64,000 bases of DNA from Chloroflexota bacterium (GTDB taxonomy: Bacteria > Chloroflexota > Anaerolineae > Aggregatilineales > Phototrophicaceae): positions 1-64,000 of the forward strand of contig WTGB01000151.1 of NCBI GenBank assembly GCA_011523735.1, in the 5' to 3' direction. A program made the position numbers and the translations under genes. Position 1 is the first letter of the stretch, and every line of letters begins with the position of its first letter. Positions 26,392 to 36,002 of this stretch are shown piece by piece. The notes under the pieces were generated by a model. The model was not told where the DNA came from. It was given only the letters and a program-made list of their open reading frames with translations, and did not search any database.

Positions 26392-29300
26392 ATGGCGAAG
26401 ATAGATTATCAGCGTGTAGGCGAGATCCTAGAAATCGTACAGACGGCGCTCGGACCCTACGTATTGAATCAGTACCAGATGAAGTTCGACCGGAAGTACC
26501 TGCAAGAAATGGAGCTGGCTCTATATAAGCGAAGCAATCGCAGCGAGCACCTGCAAGATCGAGCAACGGCCCTAGAGAAGATCGACTTAAGCGGTTGGTT
26601 CGGATTGATCGAGGAGAAATGGGGCGCTGTATTTAAGCACAAGCTTGACAGAAAAGCGCTCAACCACGTGATTGAACTGCGAGGCGATCGTAACCGCTGG
26701 GCGCATCGTACGAAAGAAAACCAGTTCAGCACCGACGACGCCCATCGTGTTGCCGATACGGCAGTACGCCTCCTTACACTAATAGGTGACCAGAAGGCAG
26801 CAAGCGCAGCAATAGAGGTAAAAACGAAGCTGATGAACCGAATGCTGGATAATCAAGTTAAGAAGTCGATATCAAAGCCCATCAACGGTGACGGTGCCTC
26901 AGTGAATACCAAAGCTGGATTGATACCTTGGCGAGAGATCGTTGAGCCACATGAAGATGTCACCAGTCGGCTCTATACGCAAGCCGAGTTCGCGTTGGAT
27001 CTGTCGAAAGCCGTGGATGGATCCGGTGATATTGAATATGAGAATCCTGATTGGTTCTTTAGCCGTACGTACCTTACAACGGGCTTACAAGATCTCATCG
27101 TGGCGGCCTTGCATCGCTTGCATGGCGTAGGTGGCGATCCAGTCGTGCAATTGCAGACGAATTTTGGCGGCGGCAAGACACACAGCATGCTCGCACTTTA
27201 TCATTTGGCAAAAGGCAAGAAACTCAGCGAGATTGCTGATACTGACAGTATAATTCAGCGCCTTGGAGAGCTTGAGGACCGCGTTGTTGCCAAGCGTGCT
27301 GTGATCGTTGGTACGGCCTTTGACGCGACTGAACCCCGCCGCCACATTGATTGCACGACGAATACGCTCTGGGGCGAGATTGCCTACCAGCTAGGCGGTG
27401 TTCAGGCATACGCGATGGTAGGGAGGGCTGATCTTGCTGGTGTTAGTCCAGGCTCAAAGACCCTAGCCCGTCTATTAGACAAATTTCAGCCGGCTCTCAT
27501 CATTATGGACGAATTAATTGCATTCGTCCGCAACATCTACGTAGCTAAAGAGCTTTTGCCGGCCGGAAGTTTTGATTCGGTCATGACATTTGTGCAGGCC
27601 CTAACAGAGGCTGTCAAACAATCTAAAAACGCCATGCTCTTGGTATCCATCCCCGCCAGCGATGCCGAAATAGGCGGTGAGGGCGGGAAAGCGGCGCTAA
27701 ATAGTCTGTCCCAGACACTTGGGCGCATTGAGTCGGTCTGGAAACCTGTCTCGCCCACCGAGAGTTATGAAATTGTACGTCGCCGCTTGTTTAGCGAGGT
27801 GGAGAACACAGCCGCGCGCGAGAATGTCATCAACAGTTTTCTCAAAATGTATAAGACAAACAAAAATGACTTCCCCAAAGGCGTGGACGACAACGAGTAC
27901 TTGAACAAGATGAGACAAGCATACCCGATTCATCCCGAACTTTTCGACCGACTCTATAAGGATTGGTCAACTTTGGAGAATTTTCAACGCACTCGTGGTG
28001 TCTTGCGGTTAATGGCAGAAGTGATTCGTGCACTCTGGGACGGTCTGGACAGTTCGCCGATGATCATGCCCGGTTCGATCCCACTAAGCGAAACAAGGGT
28101 TCGTGATGAGATGCTACGCTATTTCCAGCCCGGCTGGCCAGGAATCATTGACGCTGATATTGACGGCGACGATTCCAAACCGGCACAACAAGATCTAGAG
28201 GTAAATAGGCTGGGTAAATACGCTGTTAGTCGCAAGGTGGCACGGGCGATCTTTGTCGGCAGCGCACCTTCTGTTACAGCCAAAGATGGGAAAGGCATAG
28301 AAGAGGTCAGGATTCGCTTGGCTACCATTCAGCCTGGACAGCGCGTGAGTGATTTCAACGACGCGCTACGTCGGTTGGAAAACCGGCTGACTTATCTCAA
28401 TAGCGACGGTACCCGCTATTGGTACGATATGCACCCAAACCTCAATCGCACAGCCGAAGAAAAAGCTAGAGGCTTCCAGCATGACGATGTTCTTATGGAG
28501 GCCGAAGGGCGCCTGAAAAACGAAAAATGGGATCTCAAGGCTTTTGAGGCTGTACACGTCGCACCTGGTACCACTGATGATGTGACTGATAGACCGAGCG
28601 CACGCTTAGTCGTGCTCGGACCTGAGCATACACACGCAAAGGATCGTGACGACTCAAATGCAATGAAGTTCATTGGGAGCATCATGGACAGCCGAGGCAA
28701 CTCACCCCGACTTCATCGCAACATGCTCATCTTCATTGCGCCTGATGCAGACCGTTACAAGGAATGGGATGACAGCATACGCATGTACCTCGCTTGGGAC
28801 ACAATTGTGGAACAACGCGAAGAGCTTAATTTAGACGCTCATCAACGTAAGCAGGCACTACAAGGGCGCAAGCGTGGGGAAGAAATTCTCCTTGCACGTC
28901 TATACGAGACTTACTGCTGGTTAATTGTCCCTGAGCAGCCTGGGGGCAGCCAGTCCGACGTTATTTATCGCACCGAACGACTTCCTCGCAAGGGCAGCCT
29001 GTCCGAACGCGCCGTCAACATAGTCAAGGAGAATGCGTGGCTATATACCAAATGGGCACCAGATGTGCTGTTGACTGAAATGAGCTCGTTAATGTGGCGT
29101 GATCAGCCACACTGCAGCATCAACGAACTCTGGCGTTGGCTCACCAATTACTGCTATCTGCCGCGTCTCTTTGATCAAAAAGTTCTGGAAGCAACAATTC
29201 ACGAAGGCGTCAGCCGGGACCGTGCCTTTGCCTATGCGACCAGCGTTGATGATGATGGCGTATACCAGGGACTGAAAATAGACGAGCCCTTCACCTTGTA

Positions 29301-29700
29301 CTTCAATGAGCACGACCTGATCGTGAAATACGATGTTGCAAAAGCACAGCAGGATGCTGAGCGAGCTGCTCAACAGGCTGAGTCAACCAGGTCAACCGAA
29401 GGCTCCACACAGGTTATAGATATTCCAAACTCGCGGCAGCCTTCTACGCCGGCGGCACCCAAGCCCAAGACACGATACTATGCCTCGAAGCAGATCGATC
29501 CGCAACGTGCCACGCGCGACCTCAGTAGCATCGCAAACGAGATTATCGTGCCGCTCGCGTCCTTGCCTGGGAACAATATAGAGGTCACGATACAGATCAC
29601 CAGCCACCGCGCCGCGGGCTTCGACGACGACACCATCAGCACAGTCAGCGAGAACAGTGACGCACTCAGGTTAGATGATCATGGCTTTGAAGACCGCTAA
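26392..29700 (+). CDS. HEPN (Swt1-like)-DUF499 P-loop ATPase
   Basis: 1102 residues from ATG 26392, with GAGGAG 9 bp upstream (an earlier start at 26200 lies inside the methyltransferase gene). Residues 1-110 form a Swt1-family HEPN domain with RNRWAH (100-105), the Rx4H RNase-like motif. The DUF499 ATPase follows: QTNFGGGKTHSML (~256), IIMDELIAFVRNI as Walker B region. The end has a small domain (DPQRATRDLSSIANEIIVPL) that is repeated as an orphan fragment downstream. DUF499 ATPases accompany DUF1156 methylases in anti-phage loci; the HEPN part may be an RNA-cutting effector or a scaffold. Confidence 0.85.
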   Translation: MAKIDYQRVGEILEIVQTALGPYVLNQYQMKFDRKYLQEMELALYKRSNRSEHLQDRATALEKIDLSGWFGLIEEKWGAVFKHKLDRKALNHVIELRGDRNRWAHRTKENQFSTDDAHRVADTAVRLLTLIGDQKAASAAIEVKTKLMNRMLDNQVKKSISKPINGDGASVNTKAGLIPWREIVEPHEDVTSRLYTQAEFALDLSKAVDGSGDIEYENPDWFFSRTYLTTGLQDLIVAALHRLHGVGGDPVVQLQTNFGGGKTHSMLALYHLAKGKKLSEIADTDSIIQRLGELEDRVVAKRAVIVGTAFDATEPRRHIDCTTNTLWGEIAYQLGGVQAYAMVGRADLAGVSPGSKTLARLLDKFQPALIIMDELIAFVRNIYVAKELLPAGSFDSVMTFVQALTEAVKQSKNAMLLVSIPASDAEIGGEGGKAALNSLSQTLGRIESVWKPVSPTESYEIVRRRLFSEVENTAARENVINSFLKMYKTNKNDFPKGVDDNEYLNKMRQAYPIHPELFDRLYKDWSTLENFQRTRGVLRLMAEVIRALWDGLDSSPMIMPGSIPLSETRVRDEMLRYFQPGWPGIIDADIDGDDSKPAQQDLEVNRLGKYAVSRKVARAIFVGSAPSVTAKDGKGIEEVRIRLATIQPGQRVSDFNDALRRLENRLTYLNSDGTRYWYDMHPNLNRTAEEKARGFQHDDVLMEAEGRLKNEKWDLKAFEAVHVAPGTTDDVTDRPSARLVVLGPEHTHAKDRDDSNAMKFIGSIMDSRGNSPRLHRNMLIFIAPDADRYKEWDDSIRMYLAWDTIVEQREELNLDAHQRKQALQGRKRGEEILLARLYETYCWLIVPEQPGGSQSDVIYRTERLPRKGSLSERAVNIVKENAWLYTKWAPDVLLTEMSSLMWRDQPHCSINELWRWLTNYCYLPRLFDQKVLEATIHEGVSRDRAFAYATSVDDDGVYQGLKIDEPFTLYFNEHDLIVKYDVAKAQQDAERAAQQAESTRSTEGSTQVIDIPNSRQPSTPAAPKPKTRYYASKQIDPQRATRDLSSIANEIIVPLASLPGNNIEVTIQITSHRAAGFDDDTISTVSENSDALRLDDHGFEDR

Positions 29701-29820
29701 GAATTCAACACGCTTCCCGCGACATGGCTAATCGAAGGTGCCCTACCACTAGGTGCCGCTAACCAAGTTAGTTCCCGCGAGAAACCTCTTCGCCTTCGGT
29801 CGCCTCAAACCAAGCCCAAG

Positions 29821-30048
29821 ATGCGCTACTACGGCGTAGTGGTGATAGATCCGCAGCGAGCCATGCGTGACCTCAGCCATATCGCCGATGAGATCATCGT
29901 ACGACTAACCTCTCTGCCCGGCGCGGATGTCAAAATTACTGTGGAAATCGAGAGCGTACACGGCGATGGCTTTGACGACACTACCGTACGGACGATCAAC
30001 GAAATCAGCCACACGCTGAACATCAATTCACACGGCTTTGAAGACTGA
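29821..30048 (+). pseudogene. Orphan copy of the DUF499 C-terminal tail
   Basis: 75 residues that repeat the last ~75 of the DUF499 protein: IDPQRAMRDLSHIADEIIV against IDPQRATRDLSSIANEIIV, and SHGFED against DHGFED at the end. Homology begins slightly upstream (TKPK before the ATG). The two differ at many codons, so the duplication is old or the tail came from a second, related system. It has no ATPase part and is probably a relic of a deleted second gene. Confidence 0.65.
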
Positions 30049-30635
30049 GAACTACGAATTTGACACGCCGCAGCACCACTCTATTGCTGGCAGTTCTCAT
30101 TGGCCCGCCGCCCAACACTGGATGTGATGCTAGAACACGTCAACGGATTGTCGAGTCACTCGAAGCGCCACTTTCGCGTAAAATGGAACAGTACATCCGT
30201 AACGGAGAGATATTCGATCCCGACAGCGAGGATCACCATGGTGCCGCTGCAGCCATAATGGAAATGGGTTCGAGAGTTGGGATTGCAACCTTTCCGCGCG
30301 CCAGATGCCCTACCACTGATTGATCAAGATAAGATTCAGCTCATCGCCTGGATGGCGGTTGATCGCGAATAGGCTTCACCGTTACCCAAGCTCCGGTGTA
30401 CTCTATCTCCTGCGGTTCTTTCGACCCGGTTGGGGAATCTATATCGCGATATCCTGGAGTGCTCCGATCAAAAGACCGCTGAGCGCGCCAATGAAGTGCG
30501 GTCTCTTGCGGCCGAGTTTTCATGGCGCTTGCAGTGAGCTTTAAGGTTTTGCTAGCTTAAAACCTTTTTCGAATATTCTTGGACGCTGTTCTTATATAAT
30601 GATTCGAGCGACCAAGACGCGAAAGTGTAGCAATA
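30049..30635. other. Degraded stretch between DUF499 module and STAND gene
   Basis: Short frames read as protein debris (RKMEQYIRNGEIFDPDSEDH at ~30180; DQKTAERANEVRSLAAEFSW at ~30470) separated by stops, consistent with a decayed gene. A TATAAT lies ~40 bp before the STAND start codon. Confidence 0.4.
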
Positions 30636-33600
30636 ATGAAGCATGATCCATTCCACGGCCAAATCATTGACAAGCTCAATGGCGATCTTGATCCCGACGT
30701 CTTCGAGCTGTGTGTCCCCGATCTGCTGCGCAGACACGACGGTCTTTTCGCCGTACCGATAAAAGGTGGTGGCGACAGCGGAATGGACGGTGCCGTCGCT
30801 GACGGAGATGGTGAACCTATACCTATTGTTTCGACAATCAGCAACGATGTCAGCGGCAATATGAAAAGGAACTTGAAGAAATACAAATGCGACGGTGGAC
30901 TCGCTAGAGCATGCATTGTAGCAACTTCACGCTCGCTAACACCAAGAAGGCAAAAGAATCTCAGGAATAGGGCCCGTGAGTTGGGCTTTACGCTGCTTCA
31001 AATCGTGGAACAGTCAGGGATCGCGGCACGCCTGTACCACGATTCCAAGTGGTGCAAAGAACTTCTCCACTTAACTGGTAAACCATCGGCGCTATCGGTC
31101 ATCCCAGAGACTCGCCGGCCGCTGCCAGGGTCTGACCTAATCGGACGTACCGAGGCTAAGGATTGGCTCCGAAACTCTCAAGGAGACAGAGTACTTCTCG
31201 GTGATCCAGGAGTAGGAAAGACTTCACTTCTTTATGAATGGGCGATGGACGGCAAATCCGGTGCATTGTTCGCCCTCGACGACGATCGGGGCGAAATTGC
31301 GATTGCGGCTCGCGACCAACAGCCTAAGGTAATAATCGTAGACGATGCTCACACTGACATTATGTTTCTCAGCAAGTTGCGGCAACTGCGCCGAGAGATT
31401 GCTGGTAACTTTGACATCATAGCCACCAGTTGGAAGGGGGACGGTCCTGATATAGCCCAAGAGTTAGATGCTGCGCCAGAAAACGTATACGAGTTGACGC
31501 GACTGGCACAAGAGGAAATCGCGGAAATCGTCATCAATATGGGTATTGTCCAAAACCATTGGCTCGTGAACGAAATCGTAAGGCAAGCGGGAGGTTTGCC
31601 AGGCCTTGCCGGAACCCTGACATATTTTGCTTTACAAGGCCGATGGCGTGAAATATACACCGGCGACGCGTTGGCAACCGATATCACAAGATTCTACAAG
31701 AACAGAATCACAGGTAATGTTGCCGGCTTGTTGGCGAGTTTTGCAATTGGAGGAAAGTCTGGGATGGCCAAAGGCGCTGTTTCCACGACGCTGAACATGC
31801 CGATACTCCAATTGCAACAAGACCTTTCTAGTCTTGCGCACGGCGGCATCATTGCTGAAGTGCCAAACAGAAAAGACTTCATTAAGGTGCGACCACCTGC
31901 GCTGCGGCACGCTCTTATTCGAGATATCTTTTTCTCTGGTCCCAGTGCAGTGCCTGAAAGTTGCCTGCAAGATTTACTTGCTGCTGCGCCAGAACACGTT
32001 GAATCCGTCAGAGAACTGATCGATGTAACACGCCGCTGGGGAAATGTCCCTCCAGGCCTGATTCAGGCACCTCTCAAAGAGTTCATCAAAGATGCCTCAC
32101 GTTGGCTTTCTATACTACCGTCTTACCCATTAGTGCACGGCACTCCTAGCCTTAAAGCGGTGCGAGAGTACGCATGGCTGGGTCCGGAAGAGGCGGACTG
32201 GGTGCTGGATAACTTCGCTGCTAGCCCTACGCACATAGCGCGTCCTTTGCTTGAACACGTACCGGAGCGAATTATTCCACTTCTACTTAACGAAGCTGTT
32301 GGTGACACTCGCCCTATGAATTCGCACACGGAGCACCCACTACGGCTGCTTCAAGACTGGATAAAGCAGGCACATCCAGGAAGAGAGGAGCCTGTTCAAC
32401 GGCGCGCCACAATACTGCACACCACGAAGACCTGGCTGTCTGATGAACACGACCCGGCCATCGGTTACAGTGCCATGCTTTTGGCAGTACAACCAACATT
32501 TGATTTTTCGGAAAATCAGCCCGGAAGAGACGGAATCAGGATTTTTAGTGGCTTCCTGAATCAAGAACACCTGTTAAGGCTTCAAGAGTTTTGGAATGAG
32601 ATTGTCGACTTTATGGGAGTTGTTGAGCCGACTGACTGGGACGAACATTTTGCTTCGCTTGGGCAGTGGGCTTTCCCAATGGACTGTCCAAGTGACGAAA
32701 TTCGACGAGTCCTGACGGAATTCGGCAAGAAAATGTTGCTTGACATAGCATCGGCTGCTGCCGGCAAAGACGCGGTGTTACATAGGCTTAAGGCAATGAC
32801 AATCAGGGCCTATCCAGATCTGGAGATCATTAGCGATCCGATCGTGAACACACTATACCCGATACTGAACTTCGACGATGATCGTGACGCACAAGAGAAA
32901 ACGTGGAAAGAGGCCGTGTCATTGCTCGCGAAGAATTGGTCCAGCAAAGAACCAACGGAAGTCATTTCGATTCTGGAACCCATTGAAACCGACATGCTAG
33001 GTGTACGCGAAAGACACTACCGCTATACGGGTTACCTTTGCCGGCTTCTTACTCAGAGTTCGGATGCACCGTTGACATGGTTCACATATTTCTTGAAATC
33101 AGGACTGCCAGCAGACACGGTCTCTCCTTTCTTGGATGAAGTGGTAGATCAAAGGATAGAGGGATGGGAAAATGCGTTAAGATCAGCTTTCGATACACCC
33201 AGACTTAAAGAAAGGGCCATATGCATCATCCTGACATTGGATGATGCTCCTCGGAATCTGAAAGCCGATGCACTGCGAGACGCAGGTCAGTTTCCCCTCT
33301 TGATTGAACAATTGGTTCATTCAAATCGACTATCTGAAGCCGTAACTTTGGACTTGTATATGCACCCGGACAAATTGCTGGTCAGTAAAGTTGCATTGGC
33401 ACAATGGAAACAGAAGGACTGTGAAGAAATACCATCTTGGATTCGACCGCAATGGGAAGAAGCCATTCTTAATCACATAACTGCGGATTTCCAGTGGGAC
33501 GACTTTCAACTAGAACAGATATTTGCCTCTGAGCCGAAGCTGGGGATTAGATGGCTTGTACAGAAATTCAAGGATGATTCCTTTGAACCATATAAGTTTG

Positions 33601-34073
33601 AAAAGAGTATAGCTAGGGCAATTGCAGGCACGAACGTAGTAGAGCGCCAAACATTACTGGAGTTGATTCCGGACGGCTTCCTTTGGCGCGACACTGTCCC
33701 GGTATTGGTTGGCGACAGCCCCGAGCTTTTTCAAATGCTCCTACACTCGCCGCGTAATGAGCTTGATGTTCTAGCGCCTCTATCGCGATCGACGATAGAT
33801 TCGATATGGATCGAGTTCGCCAAGTTAGCGTTTCAACATGGCTATCCAGCGGAAAGAATCGCGTCTTGTGCATTCTCTGATTCTATTTCTTGGTCGGGGA
33901 ATTTGTCAGATGTTTTAAAAGGCCGGTATGAACAGTTTGAGCCCTTCCTAAATAGTAGTGATGACGTCGTACGGCGGATAGCCGAAGCTGGACGCAAATA
34001 CTTTTTCTCGGGATATGAATCCCGGCGTAAAAGAGAAAGAGACGAAGAAGTATTCGGTCGCGAAGATGTTTGA
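30636..34073 (+). CDS. STAND-like NTPase with N-terminal restriction-endonuclease-like domain
   Basis: 1145 residues. The first ~150 form an alpha/beta domain with SGMDGAVADGDGEPIPIVST and NMKRNLKKYK, the layout of restriction-endonuclease-like domains that head many defence NTPases. A single NTPase follows: GRTEAKDWL, Walker A LLGDPGVGKTSLLYEW (188-202), Walker B PKVIIVDDAHT (230-240), then a winged-helix-like region. The remaining ~650 residues are helical repeats without known motif and could be the sensor. The plan resembles Avs-type proteins that recognise a phage protein and then cut DNA. It is monocistronic and convergent to the partition genes. Exact family not recognised. Confidence 0.75.
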   Translation: MKHDPFHGQIIDKLNGDLDPDVFELCVPDLLRRHDGLFAVPIKGGGDSGMDGAVADGDGEPIPIVSTISNDVSGNMKRNLKKYKCDGGLARACIVATSRSLTPRRQKNLRNRARELGFTLLQIVEQSGIAARLYHDSKWCKELLHLTGKPSALSVIPETRRPLPGSDLIGRTEAKDWLRNSQGDRVLLGDPGVGKTSLLYEWAMDGKSGALFALDDDRGEIAIAARDQQPKVIIVDDAHTDIMFLSKLRQLRREIAGNFDIIATSWKGDGPDIAQELDAAPENVYELTRLAQEEIAEIVINMGIVQNHWLVNEIVRQAGGLPGLAGTLTYFALQGRWREIYTGDALATDITRFYKNRITGNVAGLLASFAIGGKSGMAKGAVSTTLNMPILQLQQDLSSLAHGGIIAEVPNRKDFIKVRPPALRHALIRDIFFSGPSAVPESCLQDLLAAAPEHVESVRELIDVTRRWGNVPPGLIQAPLKEFIKDASRWLSILPSYPLVHGTPSLKAVREYAWLGPEEADWVLDNFAASPTHIARPLLEHVPERIIPLLLNEAVGDTRPMNSHTEHPLRLLQDWIKQAHPGREEPVQRRATILHTTKTWLSDEHDPAIGYSAMLLAVQPTFDFSENQPGRDGIRIFSGFLNQEHLLRLQEFWNEIVDFMGVVEPTDWDEHFASLGQWAFPMDCPSDEIRRVLTEFGKKMLLDIASAAAGKDAVLHRLKAMTIRAYPDLEIISDPIVNTLYPILNFDDDRDAQEKTWKEAVSLLAKNWSSKEPTEVISILEPIETDMLGVRERHYRYTGYLCRLLTQSSDAPLTWFTYFLKSGLPADTVSPFLDEVVDQRIEGWENALRSAFDTPRLKERAICIILTLDDAPRNLKADALRDAGQFPLLIEQLVHSNRLSEAVTLDLYMHPDKLLVSKVALAQWKQKDCEEIPSWIRPQWEEAILNHITADFQWDDFQLEQIFASEPKLGIRWLVQKFKDDSFEPYKFEKSIARAIAGTNVVERQTLLELIPDGFLWRDTVPVLVGDSPELFQMLLHSPRNELDVLAPLSRSTIDSIWIEFAKLAFQHGYPAERIASCAFSDSISWSGNLSDVLKGRYEQFEPFLNSSDDVVRRIAEAGRKYFFSGYESRRKRERDEEVFGREDV

Positions 34074-34123
34074 TGTGGACTTCTTTATCAGCGGCCGATT
34101 ATACCTGCTCGACGCTTTAAGAC

Positions 34124-34453
34124 TCACTCGTCCGCCGTTATAGCTGCCAGGCCATCCTCGGCCCTGGTGTCCCTTTCCACGATCACTGGCTGGACCTCAG
34201 GCACTTCTACCTTATCGGGCATGACATCAAGCTGGTTGAGTCCGGCCTCAATGATCGCTTCGCAGAAATCCGGTCGGCTGACACGACTGCCATTCGCTTT
34301 CAGCCTGTAGTATGCGCCATCCAGACGGTCGCGCAACTCAGGCTGCAAATATAGCGTGACGGCCTTGCGTGAGACAGTGTGCTGATCACCGCCGGTGGAT
34401 CTCCGCAAGCGGCGCCCCAGGATCGCAAGACCTTCCTTCGTGTGTTTACTCAT
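34124..34453 (-). CDS. Ribbon-helix-helix-like partner of ParA
   Basis: 109 residues. The centre, KAVTLYLQPELRDRLDGAYY then RLKANGSRVSRPDFCEAIIE, fits a ribbon-helix-helix fold (one strand, two helices). Its start overlaps the parA stop by 4 bp, so the two are co-translated. Such small proteins bind the centromere and stimulate ParA. The C-terminal 40 residues are acidic. Confidence 0.6.
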   Translation of the reverse strand: MSKHTKEGLAILGRRLRRSTGGDQHTVSRKAVTLYLQPELRDRLDGAYYRLKANGSRVSRPDFCEAIIEAGLNQLDVMPDKVEVPEVQPVIVERDTRAEDGLAAITADE

Positions 34454-35259
34454 GACATCCCCTCCGCTGTACGACGCATGACAAAACCGGCAAGCGCGAG
34501 GTAGTCTTCCTGGCTCTCGCGTTGCGCCTTCTTCCGATAACTCCCACTAGGCACATAGCTAAATATCGAGTGTCCGGCATCGCGCGCATCCTCGATGAGC
34601 GTTTGCCGCTTGCGGAGCGCGGGCGCAAGCAGCTGCGGCGCGCCTTCCCGCAGGGCTTCCATGAAGGCCTGCTGGTCGACCTGCTGCTCATAGCCGACCG
34701 GCACCACACCCACAATATCAATATCCGCCTCAAAGACTTCGCGCAGGGTATTGATCTGCCCCATCAAGTTGTTGATCGACCCTCTGTAGGTGCGGTGCAT
34801 CCGCGCTGGAATCAGGACGCGGCCGCAAGCGAGCAAGGCATTGTCGGTCACCACATTCAGCGCTGGCGGGCAATCAACCAGGATATAGTCGTAATCCGTC
34901 CGAATGCGCTGAAATACCCTCTCCAGGCGCCGCTCACGGTTGCGTTGCCCCATCAGGGACTGCTCCGCCAGGTACATCTGCATATTGCCCGGAATCACAT
35001 CAAACTCATCGTTTGGCGCCCTGCGGATCAGGGCATCGGGGTCCGCCTTCAAATCCAGCAGCAGACTCAAGATGCTGTCGCCGTCGGCGCCATGGACATC
35101 GCGCTTGAATCCGATACCGGCCGTGAGGTCCGCCTGCCCATCCAAATCCAGAACCAGCACCCGCTTGCCCAGCTTCGCCAAAGCGCCGGCCAGGTGGATC
35201 GTGACCGGTGTTTTGCCCGTCCCGCCCTTTTGATTCAGAATCGCTAAACCGACCGCCAT
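34450..35259 (-). CDS. parA: ParA-family partition ATPase
   Basis: 269 residues. Deviant Walker A AILNQKGGTGKTPVTIH (8-24) with the signature Lys in KGG; the residue after the Mg-binding Thr is Pro rather than the usual Thr/Ser. Walker A' VLDLDGQADLT and Walker B YDYILVDCPPALN are intact. ParA moves plasmid or element copies on the nucleoid. It is followed by a RHH-type partner, and a ParB-like protein lies 4 kb away beyond the primase. Repeats with TCATAGTC-like cores lie upstream and could be the centromere. A plus-strand frame here is a shadow. Confidence 0.9.
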   Translation of the reverse strand: MAVGLAILNQKGGTGKTPVTIHLAGALAKLGKRVLVLDLDGQADLTAGIGFKRDVHGADGDSILSLLLDLKADPDALIRRAPNDEFDVIPGNMQMYLAEQSLMGQRNRERRLERVFQRIRTDYDYILVDCPPALNVVTDNALLACGRVLIPARMHRTYRGSINNLMGQINTLREVFEADIDIVGVVPVGYEQQVDQQAFMEALREGAPQLLAPALRKRQTLIEDARDAGHSIFSYVPSGSYRKKAQRESQEDYLALAGFVMRRTAEGMS

Positions 35260-35308
35260 TCGCAGATCGCCCTACTCGTACCAGGCTATGAAACTGCCAT
35301 CCTCACAT

Positions 35309-35333
35309 GATATTAGTCTCATAGTCCAATATC
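35309..35333. promoter_or_regulatory. Inverted repeat upstream of parA
   Basis: GATATT and AATATC flank 13 bp that include TCATAGTCC, a motif repeated at 35.6 kb. It lies 50 bp before parA and could be an operator or partition site. Confidence 0.35.
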
Positions 35334-35627
35334 TGCACAGAAAATGAGGGCAGAATAGCCGATGAAATGCCTGAGATCAGCTTCGCCGCGGCCTATCACG
35401 ATGGACGAGCTTGAGATCGACTCCAGCACTTACGACACCTACGGAACGCGATTCCACATCTGTAACCGATACCCGCGTCGGGTCACGGACTGCGCTATCA
35501 CTACATCATCAAATGCGCCCGTGTCACAGTCGATCTGTTTCGCACGCGCGACCCATGTCGCTCTACTTCCATCCTCGGCGAACGATTTCTATCTTGTAGT
35601 AAAGAGAACACCATAACTCTCACAGAA

Positions 35628-35679
35628 TCATAGTCTATGAGTTTCATAGATTCATGGTCTCAGTGGTTCACAGTCTATG
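35628..35679. repeat. Cluster of TCATAGTCT-like repeats
   Basis: TCATAGTCTATG (35628-35639), TCATAGATTCATGGTCTC (35644-35661) and TCACAGTCTATG (35668-35679), with a further TCATAGTCC at 35319. Short spaced repeats beside parA are candidates for parS or replication iterons. Confidence 0.35.
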
Positions 35680-35967
35680 CCGGTATTAGCTGCTCGCTGA
35701 AGAAGCGCTGGGGAGCGGTCGGGGTTTGGCGCTGTGCCGTTGCGCTGACCGTGATCAATTACGGAGAGTCGTCTGCACGGAAGGTAAGAGACGCTATTCT
35801 TCAGATCGGTTCCAAACTAATTCGGCCAATTGACATCATCCGGGGGCATCTGGATTATCGGCGAAAGCGCGCACCTCAGCGATCATACGCCACAGCCGAC
35901 TCTAACTTCAATGCAAGCCAGATTGCACGATCGGCGATTTCGTCGTAGGATTCAGGCACATAAAAGC

Positions 35968-36002
35968 AAAAAGCCTTGCTTCTTGGTCGGAACAGGCTTT
36001 TT
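35968..36002. terminator. Bidirectional hairpin terminator
   Basis: AAAAAGCCT (35968-35976) pairs with AGGCTTTTT (35994-36002) around 17 bp; each arm supplies a T-run, so it can work on both strands. Confidence 0.6.

Noticed and set aside
34522..35247. Plus-strand frame of 241 residues over parA
   Set aside because: Shadow of the ParA gene, whose Walker motifs decide the strand.
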